A stretch of 64,000 nucleotides of DNA. It comes from Nephromyces sp. MM_2019. Lineage: Eukaryota; Apicomplexa; Aconoidasida; Nephromycida. The DNA is taken from NCBI GenBank assembly GCA_015657535.1, contig JADHZB010002034.1, forward strand, positions 18,603 to 82,602, written 5' to 3'. This document shows, in pieces, positions 13,793-25,929 of this stretch (positions within the stretch are counted from its first letter, which is position 1; each line of letters opens with the position of its first letter). The notes below the pieces were generated by a model that saw only the letters and a list, made by a program, of their open reading frames with translations, made no database searches and was not told where the DNA came from. Made by a program: the position numbers and the translations under genes.

Positions 13793-16700
13793 TATATCGT
13801 AAAATGTTTTATTTAATTTCTCAGTTTGAGTGGCCTTCTAACCCAACTATTAATTTGGTTGACCGAACATTTGAATTAAACGATAATAGAACTGTTTCTT
13901 TTAGACAATATTTCAAAGTACTAATGTTAAAATTCTTTGTGCTTCATTCACACACATAACAAATAACTCTCACTATCTCTCTTTTAAGGAAAAATATGAT
14001 ATCACCTTTAGTGACAATAAGACATTAGGAATGCCTTTTGTCATACACAATGATCGAAATGGTGTTATCCACAAGTTTCCTGCTTGTTTATGTATTCCTA
14101 AAGGTACTATAAGCGTGTAAATATATCTTTATAAGTATATTTATACAGTCGAGCATACATACATAGCAGAGCATATATACAATCGATTATACACAAACAG
14201 TCGTTTAGTATGTACATACAGCTGAGTCTTTTTAGTTGAATACATATACACAGTTGAAAACATACACGCGAATATGCACACACACTTGTGAGCTCACAAA
14301 TCTTATATATTATTTTGACTATTTCTTCAAGGAAATACATATTTATGTTACTACAGGATATGATTTTAGAGATGGAAAGGAAGACAGCAAACTCAGAGGT
14401 GCTGTATCAAGAACAACTATTAAACCCATTGGTAAGTTTAAGTTTATCTTTTTATTAACTTGTATATAGTTAGATAATAACACACACAAATACTTATATT
14501 CACGCATACAAATCCTCGTAATCCAAACTCGCATATATAAATATATAGATACTATGCATACTTTAAACTCACACAAACCTACATACTCCAAACGCACACA
14601 CATATTTATATATATATATATATAACACACACACATTTAGTCCCTTTAACATCTTAAACTATAATTTGGTATACAATTTTTATATTAGGGGCACGTTTCG
14701 AAACTCATAACAAATTTGTAGATCAATTGAAGAACGGTATCCAAAAATTACCTGATAATCTCAACACGACAATTAGTCCTCAACCTATGGTCGTGGTATG
14801 TATTTCAATAATTACATAATATTTATATATATTATAACAGCGCTCACATCATTATAGCATATAGATACCTTTCAAATATAGAGCTAATACGAAAAAATAC
14901 AAACTTGAAAACCCTACTCTTTTTTTAATACTCCTTATTAGACACATACACATATATATATATATAACTTAAACACAATGATTATTTAAGAATTATAATA
15001 CATACACACACACTGATAAATATATTTATAAATTAAACACAATGATCACAATATATACGAAACTGGTCACGATAACGTTGTTAATAATAATTTTTGTGTA
15101 TACAAATATTTTACACTAAGTATATCCTTAACACATGCAATCAATATATTTTAAATATATACTAGACTGGTGTAAATTTACCTATGAGTATGTTTCAATT
15201 TGAAATAGGAGGAAATCGCACTGAAGGTAGACAAATTTTTATTCAAAACTTAATTAAAATTAAATGTGTGTAATTTATTTTAATATATAGTTCTAAATCA
15301 GTATAGCACCTTCAATGTTAATACATTAAACCAAGTAAATTCTTATAAAATATTCTTTTCTACACATTTCATTACTTAAATGATATTACCTAGTACATGT
15401 ATGTATATATTTAACAATTATACATGTATGTACTAGATAAACTAATATTAATTCCTCCATATTCTAGTTTTGCAATTTAATTAAATTTATTTTAACATAT
15501 ATATGGATATGTATATATAAATACAAGAATGTGGATATATAAATGTAAATATATATTTATATACATATATTTAAGTAATTAATATTTTAAATAGATATCA
15601 TCAATATAATTTATTAACTTGATTTTATAGCCAAGTGATTGCTTCCGTAAATGGGCTATAATTATCCCATCTAATTATAGAAGCCCTGTTGAAAATGTAA
15701 CAAGAGCATTCCGTGATACTATTGATGGTAAATGTGTAACCTGATCTTATTCTAAACCATGAATTTTAGACCCATTTCTATATGGTTATTAAACATCTTG
15801 AATTGTCCTAACTTTAAACACACAAACACACTCACGCGCTCACACACAAACACATACACATATACACGCCCACACACACACACACACATCATTGCATTAG
15901 GAATGCGATTAAATTTTACAAACCCTGAGATTTTAAAAGTAAACAATGTGGATGAAACCCTTGAAAAAGTTACAAGGGATAAATTTACGGCTGTTGTAAT
16001 GATATCAACATCTGATAATGATTACTGTAAATTTAAAGATTGGTTATCATTCAAGAGTAGAGGAATACCTTCACAGGTTAATTTAACCTTTTTATATTTA
16101 AAAAAATAATTTACACATTTTCTGTGTACTCTTTATGAATTGTATTACTCTAAACTCATTTTACTTATAATCCATATACTACTATATACACACTTTCTAT
16201 ATACACAATTTATTTTCTACACAGTTACTATACACACATTTTATTTTTATACATATACACCACCTTTTTCATAGTTAATATATACATAATTTTTATTTAC
16301 ACAGCAACTATCTACATCATTTTTTTTGCACACACATTCTATTGATATATGCTCTAATTATATAGGTAGTAAGAGCATCTACGCTTGAACAACCTGATGA
16401 AAAACGAACAAAAATATTGAAAAATATCATTTTACAAATTCAAGTTAAGGTAAGTTTAATTATTTCAATTTGTATACACAACAAAAATATTTTTCAATTA
16501 AAATTTCAAAATAGTCGGGAGCCTTAGGTTGGAAACCAAGTCGTAGTATTCTTAATCAAGCTCATATTGTTATTGGTATTGCCTCCCAGCAACATATTGG
16601 TTTGTATATATATATATATATACATATACATATTTATATTTATATTTATATTCTTTTCATGAAAGATATATATGTATTTATAAATATATTCATATAGGGA

Positions 16701-18453
16701 AGGACAATCGTTTATTCAGCTTCTTTGCTGATTTAGGACAACAAGTTAAAGCTGATTTCCTTTCAAATGTGTGTAATATGAGACAATTAATATAATTATA
16801 TGACATCAATTTTTGAAAAATTTCTTAGCATGAAACATGTACTTATGAAGAGGGTACAGAACATTTAATAACCTTTACACAGAGTATGTTTATTGTTAGC
16901 AATATTTATAACTTATTTTAATATACAATTTAACATATCTTACATGTTTGTTTCCAAAGATGCAATAAAAAAATTCAAAGATACTAATGGAAAACAGCCG
17001 GAGTTAATCATTTTTTATAAGTAAGCTCAAAATTTTTTTTACTTTATATACACCGACACATATTTATATAATTATTAAAAATTTTTATAATAATAATACA
17101 TAACTCAACTATATGAACTTTTACACATCCTCATATTTTGGCTATTTACATAATTATGAACATATTAACACAATATTATAAGTATACACTACTTATATCA
17201 CACATAAACATAATATCTCAAAAACATATACAAAAAATATCATTCACTAATTATATCTTACATCAAAATAATATCTTGAAAACATACATATATACACAAA
17301 AAATATCATACTCTGCATATGATATATAAAAATAACTTAACACACATACTCACTATATTTATTAAATTTTATTCTTAGGCTCAGCTCTATTACGAACAAC
17401 TTAGATAAAATTATGACAGAAGAATTGAAACCACTTAGAAAAGGCTTACAAAATTATAAAAACTTGAAAATTATTGTACTTTATGCTGTTAAAGATGGCA
17501 GGATGAGGTATATATTGTTATCTTATTTATGTATGTATATAAATAGATATATATTTAATAATTAAAATATTCACATCAGATTTTCATTAAAATCTTACAA
17601 CTCAAATGCGGTTGCAGATTGCTCTAACCCACCACCAAGTTTGTAAACATATAAAATATAAATTATTTTTATATTTTTAAAAATTTTTTTTTTTGATTTT
17701 TTATAAAATTATTTCAAATTTATAATTTAGTGACACTGGTTGATAAAATCGGGTTAAAAGAATCAATTCCACAGTTTTATTGTGTACATCAAAAAGTTTC
17801 ACCACGGGCAACAGCATCTCCTACACTATATTATGTATTACATAATGATATGAGTATGTTGATACATTATTCTTTTTGTATATTTATTCATTATTTATAT
17901 ACTCTATTATATATATATATATCATCATATATATATACTCATTACTTATAAACTCTATTTTTATATAAACATATTTATTTACATATTTATAAACTTATTA
18001 CTTAAACACTCAATTATATATATATTTATCAATATTATTCTTTAGAGACTCCTGATTCATTTAAGCAAATTAAGCACTATACAACGTTATCTTCATGCCT
18101 ATATTTTAATTGGCAAGGTAAACATATATAATCTTATAGCTTAATTTTTTTATATATATTAATTTTTCATACCAACTGTCTTTAAGAACAATTGATATAC
18201 TAGTATTTTGTTTAGTTAATTTGAGTAAATTATCATTGTTTCCTTTAACTCTTTTACAGGTTCTATACCCTTACCTGCTCCCTTGATGTATGCAGACAAG
18301 TAATAAAATTAATAAAGAATTATAAAAATATTTATTTTTTAAATTTAATTTTTATATTTTCTCAGGAATTTGAAATGGCTAACAACTATATATACTTCCT
18401 CAACTCCACCACCGGTTGCCAGAGCCTTAACAACAACTCCTTATATGCTTTAA
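12327..18453 (+). CDS. Argonaute with RGG N-terminus, predicted slicer-inactive, 26 exons
   Basis: Argonaute/PIWI-superfamily protein of about 818 residues, expected to bind small guide RNAs. Exons: 12327-12629, 12693-12803, 12862-12922, 13004-13062, 13186-13314, 13425-13479, 13550-13653, 13825-13917, 13989-14103, 14357-14431, 14689-14795, 15166-15226, 15291-15334, 15631-15727, 15901-16076, 16366-16449, 16515-16599, 16698-16768, 16829-16883, 16960-17020, 17379-17507, 17580-17638, 17731-17853, 18046-18117, 18260-18299, 18366-18453. Order: Gly/Arg repeats (residues 1-35), N domain, PAZ (around VSFRQYFKEKYDI and FPACLCIPK), MID, PIWI ending IPLPAPLMYADK. The 5'-phosphate pocket is largely kept: Y513 and K517 (YCKFK), Q530, K558; one position is Gln554 instead of Lys. 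Slicer positions are lost: A581 in VIGIAS, L650 in FYKL, L744 in PTLY, where active enzymes have Asp, Asp and His. The 44-nt exon at 15291 is required to keep the frame. Confidence 0.88.
13752..13789. repeat. (TA)n microsatellite in Argonaute intron
   Basis: About 19 uninterrupted TA units in the intron before the exon at 13825. The introns of this gene grow longer and more repetitive downstream of this point. Confidence 0.95.
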
Positions 18454-19829
18454 AACTATAGATATTTCCTTTAATATAAAAATTAAAACTATTTAAAAAG
18501 TTAAAATCTTGTATGTTATAATTTCATACTTATATAATCAAGCCTAATTTTAAAAAATTTACAGAATTTTCAAACTGAAAAACTTTAGATTAAATAAGAA
18601 TTTTTAGTTTTACTATCTATATAGGAGAAACACACAAATTTTAGATTTCTTTTATAAATTTATTCCATTATATTTTTTATTAAGCTTTTAATAGATAATT
18701 TCTAAAATAATATACGATATTTAATTTACTTAAGAAAAAAAAATTAATAAATATAAAATTGTAAATATAGTTAAAAATTTCTGTTAGGCGGTAGTGAGCA
18801 TATATATAGATATATATATATTAGATAGTTTTTAATTAGTTAATTTGTTGTCTGTGTTTGTTAAGCCTGTGTCAGAAATGTTGTGTAATTTGTGGGTATT
18901 TTCTTTTATAAAATTGTGTTTTATGTGTATAATATTCTTCCATAAAGCTATCTTCTGTGTAAATTTTAATTAGTCATTTACAATATAAAACTATATTTTT
19001 TATGTTTATTTATTTATTTATAAAGCTATTATGTTCTGTATCTATAATTTTTGTGTGTATATGGTATACACAGCATTTATGTAGAAAAGAATAGGAATCG
19101 ACAAAAATTAAGTTTATTTTATTCTTCCCAAGCTTTACAAACTGTGAATTTTAGTGGCTGTTATTTCTATAGCACTTATATGGCTAACAGAAACTACCTA
19201 CAGTTTGCCCAATTTATTATTTTCTAGTTACGAAAAGGCTTGATAATTTACATAAATAAGTGCCTGTAACTAATTCTTTATCAATTCTGGTAGTTAGCAA
19301 CTCTATATATACACGTGTAAAAGCTTACTTAACAGTCAATGAAATTAATTTTATACTTAGAACTTTCAAATTACACCACGAATTTGAAATCAATCAAAAG
19401 AATTTTTACATTTTGAGAAGATATACAAACCTAAACAGTAAACTGAATTGAGTTAATAGCTTTTTATACTAACATGATAAATGGAATATATTTAGTGTTT
19501 ACAATTCGAGCCCCACTTAAATTTTTCTATACAGCCTATCACTAGTCTCTCGATTCAAAAAGATTGATCTTTAACTTTTCCCCGTTAGAGTATTATTTTG
19601 TCAAAGAAGAAACTTATTGATATTACTAATTTTAAATTATAAATAAATCATATAGAATATTCCACATTGAAACCTAAATAAGTTTAAACTTATTTAAGAA
19701 TATTTCAAAGCAGTTAAGATATAATCAATTTTTTATATATTTAAACGCATAAAAATTATCACAATTTACTTGTATTGTAATATTTACACATCAGATTACT
19801 TTTAGTTGTTTTAAGCTACAATTTTAAAA
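18454..19829. other. A+T-rich spacer between Argonaute and PiT copy 1
   Basis: No gene recognised. The open frame at 19260-19451 starts with GTG, has no motif and is rejected. The spacer should hold the Argonaute poly(A) region and the promoter of the transporter. Confidence 0.6.
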
Positions 19830-21410
19830 ATGGATTTTATTAGAAACTTACAAGAAGCAGCACAAACAAATTACGATGTTCACCCCGATCAGGTGTTCTG
19901 GATCGTTGTTATTGGTGCCATATTTATGGTTGGCATGGGTTTTATGATTGGTGCAAATGATATGGCTAATGTACTAGCCACATCCATTGGTAGCAAAGCA
20001 TTGAAACTATGGCAAGCAGCTATAATTGGAGCAATTGCAGTAACAATTGGTGCTACATTCTTGGGTTCACAAACTGCATCAGCTATTAGAAATAACATTG
20101 TAAATGTAGATCTATTTCAGGATAACCCAACAGTATTAATGTATGGTATGCTTTGCTCACTTATGGGAGCTAGTCTCTGGTTATTCATCGCTACCAAATT
20201 AGAATGGCCTGTTTCCACAACACACTCTATTACTGGAGCTATTTTAGGTTTTGGTTTAGCTCTCGGTAACACCTACGAAGATACTGGCATTACTGTAATT
20301 GATTGGCCAGGTATGGCAGAAATTGCCTTGTCATGGGTCACTTCACCTGTCTTGGCTGGAATATTGAGTGCCTTGTTCTACTTTATTGTAAAAGCCCTCT
20401 TTCTTAAACCACAAGACTCTGATAGAAGGAGCAAAACTTTTTTCTTTTTCTTGTTGTTTGCACTTGGTGAAGTCTTTATTGTATCAATTTTGATGGATAC
20501 TTCCTTTTATTTCCCATTCGCCTGTATGCAAGGAGAGGAAGAAGCAACATCACCATGTATAATGGATGATTGGTTTGCAGCAAATGTTGGTATGGGTTTA
20601 GGTGTTGCAACTGCCGCTAGTATAGTAGTTGCTGCTATAGGTTACTTCTCTATGAAACCATGGATGGATAGAGTAATGAGCGATGAAAATCTAGTTAAAG
20701 AATCAACCACTACTGATTCAGATTTTACAACTGATCAAACTCCACATGATAGAGTCTTTGTTAAGAATCTCCTTGTTGATGTTCATGGAACCTCGTATAG
20801 CGAAAGCAAGAAGGCTCTTGAAATGAGAAAAGCTATGCAAGAATTCTCGCCAAGAACTGAAAAGTTCTTCAGTGTACTTCAAGTACTTTCTGCCGCTTTT
20901 GATTCCTTATCATTAGGTGCTAGTGACATTGCTAATGCCGCAGGTCCTTTCGCTACAATTATCAGTGTATATCAAGAAGGTGAATTGCTTTCACGTGTAG
21001 AAACCCCAATGATATTGCTTTTCGCAGGTGGTGTATGTATTGCACTTGGTATTATTGTTATGGGATATCATGTTGTCAAGACTCTTGGTATCAAACTTGT
21101 TGCTGTTACACCTTCAAGAGGCTTCTGTATTGAAATGTCATCCTCGTTAATTTTGCTTATATTTGCTAACGCCGGTATCCCATTATCATCTACTCATTGC
21201 CAAGTAGGAGCTACCGTTGGCCTTGGTATGACAGAACGAAGAGACCCAAATAACCATACTATGATGCACAAAATATTTGGTAACGCAGTTAACTGGCAAT
21301 TAATGGGACTTATCGCAGCTTCATGGGTTCTAACTATTATTGTAGCTGGTACCTTTTCCGCAATATTCTTTTCATTTGGAGCTTATGCACCTACAATCTT
21401 GAACATCTAA
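19830..21410 (+). CDS. PiT-family sodium/phosphate transporter, intronless copy
   Basis: Inorganic phosphate transporter of the PiT (PHO4/SLC20) family, 526 residues, one uninterrupted exon. Two inverted halves, each with a PiT signature, are visible: GANDMANVLATSIGSK (from residue 41) and a second at 363 that reads GASDIANAAGPFA, so the usual Asn of GAND is Ser. Other family hallmarks are PVSTTHSITGAILGFG and its mirror PLSSTHCQVGATVG. About ten to twelve hydrophobic segments flank a hydrophilic central loop (residues about 285-345) rich in Ser/Thr/Asp. PiT proteins import phosphate with Na+ or H+ at a surface or vacuolar membrane. The next gene is a paralog in the same orientation 1.2 kb downstream, so they arose by duplication. 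This copy's coding sequence is noticeably less A+T-rich than its surroundings. Confidence 0.95.
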   Translation: MDFIRNLQEAAQTNYDVHPDQVFWIVVIGAIFMVGMGFMIGANDMANVLATSIGSKALKLWQAAIIGAIAVTIGATFLGSQTASAIRNNIVNVDLFQDNPTVLMYGMLCSLMGASLWLFIATKLEWPVSTTHSITGAILGFGLALGNTYEDTGITVIDWPGMAEIALSWVTSPVLAGILSALFYFIVKALFLKPQDSDRRSKTFFFFLLFALGEVFIVSILMDTSFYFPFACMQGEEEATSPCIMDDWFAANVGMGLGVATAASIVVAAIGYFSMKPWMDRVMSDENLVKESTTTDSDFTTDQTPHDRVFVKNLLVDVHGTSYSESKKALEMRKAMQEFSPRTEKFFSVLQVLSAAFDSLSLGASDIANAAGPFATIISVYQEGELLSRVETPMILLFAGGVCIALGIIVMGYHVVKTLGIKLVAVTPSRGFCIEMSSSLILLIFANAGIPLSSTHCQVGATVGLGMTERRDPNNHTMMHKIFGNAVNWQLMGLIAASWVLTIIVAGTFSAIFFSFGAYAPTILNI

Positions 21411-22632
21411 ATGTTTGCCTAATTTTTTTAATTTTTTATTGGGAGAGTTTATATTTCAGTTTTCTATTTTTGTTTTATTCCAGAATCATTATTAATTATT
21501 ATACTAGAGAGAGCCACGAGATTGAATAGATTTATTAGTAGTATTAAGTAAGTTGGTTTATATATCGTTTTATTATTTAACTGTAATTCCTCAAAAATCA
21601 ATCAAATATATGTTTTGTAATAATGCATTTTTAGTATAGATGATAGTTACGATTTTATACAACATGTAACATTGTTTTGTATATTGAATAGATTATATAT
21701 ATATATATATTTGAAGAATGATTTATTCTATTTAATGATTTGTAATATTCATAACACATTCACATTTAAAATAAATCATATGCAATGAAATGATCTTATC
21801 CAATTAGCAATCAATTTATAGTTGCGAATGTACAAGTTTATTACTTGTACTAAAAATAAAAACTATTACTATGTCTCTAAAATGTTCAATTAAAGGTATT
21901 GTTTTTATAGAAATTTAGGCAATCTTGTAGATGTTAAACAAGTAATATTTTTATAAAGAATCAAGACAATAATTTAGATGTAAATCATTGTATATTTAAT
22001 AAAATATACAAGAGATATAAATTCATACTCGGATATATATATAACTAAGTTGTTCAATATTGATCTGCATGTTTAATTATATATATAAGCAGATCGAGGT
22101 ATAACATATATTGCAGCATATATATAAACATTGCTAGAGTTGTATATATATAAGTCGTTAAGAACTAAATAAATAGCCTAGTGATGCAATATATTTGGGT
22201 AAGATAATAAAAACTTAAAAGTAAATATATAGTTAAAAAAACCTATATATAGAGGAATTTCACAGTTAAAACAAAGCAGATAAAAAGTAGATACAGAATA
22301 CAATTCTAGAAAGTTATACAATAGAAGCTGCTGTATATATTAAACATATATATAGTGGAAAGAATAATAGCAAAGTTATTCATAAATTTTGCCAAAACAA
22401 ATAGAAGAGAGGCTATGAAATAACCCGCACGAATAAGAATAACGAGTTACTTAGCAAATATCGAAAGCAAAGTATACTTATGAAAATAGTGAAATAATCA
22501 ACTACTCTTAAATCATTGTTGAACAAAATTTGTTAATGCATTTGCATTATATATAAATCAAGCAAAATATATATTTTTAAAAGATATGCTCTTTTAATTT
22601 CTCTAAATTAACAACTTCCTACGTTTTTGAAA
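21411..22632. other. spacer between the two PiT genes
   Basis: About 1.2 kb of A+T-rich DNA with short TA runs. No gene and no remnant of a further transporter copy was seen. Confidence 0.6.
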
Positions 22633-25600
22633 ATGGCTGCAAACCCCGAGATGTTAACGTAAGTTCAAATTCTTAAGATATATCAAAATTTTTTCCTACA
22701 AAACCTTACCATCTTCTTGCCCTAGCACTAAAATTTCTAAAAAGAATAATCTATTTGATATATATTACATTTTTTTAAAAATAATCATTAGCATCATAAA
22801 ATCTACAAGAATAAGCCTTTGAATACAGCAATGCATGCTTAGTTAAAATTACATGCATAACACAACTAATGAAACTATTTGAGAGGATTTCAACACAGTT
22901 ATTGGAAGCATCCAATAAGCTCACTTTTTATTTTGATTTATAGATGTATGAAAATTTGTGATATGACTCAAAATATAGCTATCATCTTACACTTAATAAA
23001 TACTTTGAAAAGTCTTCCAAAAATCATATTTTCTAAACAAGCTCATGCGTTTCTGAAATTTTACTTTTGAAATTATAATTTTCGAAACTATGCTTTTTCA
23101 AATTAAATGAAAACACACAACTCATAATTTTCAGGCTGGTAATTGTAGGAGCAATAATTATGCTTGCAGTAGCTTTTGTTATTGGAGCTAATGATGTAGC
23201 AAATTCCTTTGGTACTTCTGTTGGTAGCAAATCTCTGACTCTTAGAACGGCCTGTATCCTTGCATCGATATTTGAGACACTGGGAGCCGTTTCACTGGGC
23301 GCTACAGTTGCATCAACATTTGAAAACAATATTATTGACCCCAACCATTTCCAAGACCATGAAAAGATCTTGGCGGTTGGAATGATTACATCATTAATAG
23401 GCTCTATGATTTGGCTATTTGTAGCTACCTATTTTGGTATGCCAGTTTCAACTACCCATTCAATCATTGGAGGGATTTTAGGTTAGATTTAAAAGTCTTA
23501 TTCACTATAAAATGAGTAATTGATGAATAAACAGACACCTCTTACTAAAATTTATAACACATGCTTTAGGCACCCATTTTTTATAAATTTTTCTTGACCC
23601 ATATAATTCAAACATTCTTGAAATAAATTTGACAAATATCCTTTAAATCATATACATAATTATATTATAATTGATAGGATTTGCTATAGCATCGAGCCAC
23701 ATCTCTTCTATCCGCTGGTCCAGTTTAGGTACGATTGCCTTATCATGGTTGTTCTCACCTATTTTATCTGGTTTTATTTCAAGTAAGTGATATACACCAT
23801 ATATGATTTTCTATTTTGCAAGAAAATAAAATTTGATAATTGTTTTCAGTGTTGATATTTTCCATTTTCCGATCTCTTATTTTTCGTCGAAGAAATTCTG
23901 TTGAAAGAGGATTCAAGTAATTATAAATACGCCCCAGAAATACACACATCCTAACCAATTTCTAAATTCTTTTCCTACAGATTTATGTGGATCCTCATTA
24001 CCCTCATTAGCCTTGTTCTAAGTGCTTTCATTCTCTATGGTAACCCAGTATCATTTGGTTTTTCTTGTTACCAAGATGTGGGTGGTACTTCAAAGTTCGT
24101 ATCTCCTTGTGTGCTAGAAAATTGGGCTATCACAAATTTAGGTAAGCTCTTGGAATATATATATGTAATATCAAAATTGATCACAATCATCTTTTTTTAT
24201 ATTCAGCTTATTCAATCCCACTAACTTTTGGTATAACCGTTATCATAGCATCTATATCTAATCTCATCATCTATAATCATGCTCACCGCACTTTAAGACG
24301 CTTCGATTCAAAAGTATCTCATAATGGTGATGAAATATTGGAGGTAATATATATTTAAAGTTATACATGCACAAACAACCCAGCGTATATACATATAACC
24401 ATATAAACACATATATATTGAGCTATCTAGGGAGTATATACACAATTATACACTCATAAATAATAAGCTACTCGGAGTGTATATACATTATAACTATTTA
24501 TATATATTATATTAATGAAATTACATGATCACCTTACTAAATAAATGTGTTTATACACATATCTTTCCCACCAAATTCCAAATTCTCTTTAACACAGTCT
24601 ATATATAGAAATACTTTTTACATACATACAAACTGGATAACAACAAATACACTATTTTTACAGTTCTCTACAATTAAGCATGTAACAAGTCATGATGGAG
24701 AGTCTGAACCATTATGGGAGGAAGATCCTACACAAAATGAATCATCTAATCCTAATTCTAGCAACTCATCTCCTACACACTCTGACTTATCTGATTCAAA
24801 GGTTACAGCAGCACTAAAATTAACTACAGATGGTCGAGAAACTAAGAAGAACAACTTTAAGGTCAACTTTTCCGTTGATGATGTAATTCAAAAATCAAAG
24901 TCACTTAAAAAATTGTATTCAACCGGTGAGAAATTTGAAGAAAGAACAGAAGCCTTCTCTGGTGCTGTACAAATATTTTCAGCTTGTTTTGCTAGTCTTT
25001 CACATGGAGCCAATGATGTCTCTAATGCTGTTGGGCCTTTTGCTACTATCTACTCACTATATAAATATGGCCTACAAGACTCTACAACTACACCTCATTG
25101 GGTTTTATTTTTATGCGGTTTATTCATCTCTTTAGGACTAGCTCTTTATGGTTACAAAGTGATAAAAACTATTGGTATAAAGATGATACACATGACACCA
25201 TGTCGAGGTGTATGTATTGAAAGTGCTACCGCTTTCACAGTTGTTATATTTTCAAAGTTGGGTGTACCCCTATCTACTACTTATTGTCAAGTTGGTTCAA
25301 TCATTGGTGTTGGTATGCTTGAACCAAGAACACAAGTATGTTTTCTTACCCCTTAACCTTACATCTCAATAGATAGATACATTTTGACGTATATATATAT
25401 AACACTTTTTGATACTCATTTAACATACTCTTTAACTCCTATAGATTCAACATACTTTTCGATTTGATATACACTTCTGCAACATACTCTTTTGACACAT
25501 ATATTTACAAATCTATTTTTAGTCATTAAAAATATTCAATTAATTTATATAATGTTTTTAGGATTCTAAGGGTATTGACTGGATACTTGGAAGATCTGTT

Positions 25601-25929
25601 AACTATAAGCTATTTCTAGAGATTTTTGGTGCTTGGGTATTAACTATCTTTTTCTCAGGTAACCATTGTGATTTTTCTTACACAAACACAAGCTGTACTA
25701 TTATACACACATACCCAAAAGCACATCCAAAAAATACAGGATATACAGATCTTATAACACAGCCAAATAATACAATACCCATACAATCCTTAAAACATAC
25801 AATACTATTATTGAACATACTCGCACACAATTATAGCCACATTTCTTAATATCTATTCTTTTTATAATTATGTTAAATTCAGGCGTTGTTACGGCTATTG
25901 TCTATCTATTTTCTACTCTATTTTTTTAA
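22633..25929 (+). CDS. PiT-family sodium/phosphate transporter, intron-rich copy
   Basis: Second PiT paralog, about 552 residues in nine exons: 22633-22658, 23135-23481, 23678-23782, 23850-23916, 23981-24141, 24207-24343, 24664-25335, 25562-25658, 25883-25929. The first exon (MAANPEMLT) is only 26 nt and precedes a large intron. Both signatures are canonical: GANDVANSFGTSVGSK near residue 30 and GANDVSNAVGPFA in the second half. PVSTTHSIIGGILG and PLSTTYCQVG are present, the latter with Tyr instead of the His seen in copy 1. The central loop is longer and more acidic/Asn-Ser-rich than in copy 1. The last exon encodes the final hydrophobic segment and ends in poly-Phe before TAA. An alternative ATG inside the 24547 frame is intronic and rejected. 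Confidence 0.92.

Noticed and set aside
22633..25929. PiT copy 2 as a broken pseudogene, because its frame is interrupted many times
   Set aside because: Every interruption is bounded by GT and AG with matching phase, and the joined protein has all PiT signatures.
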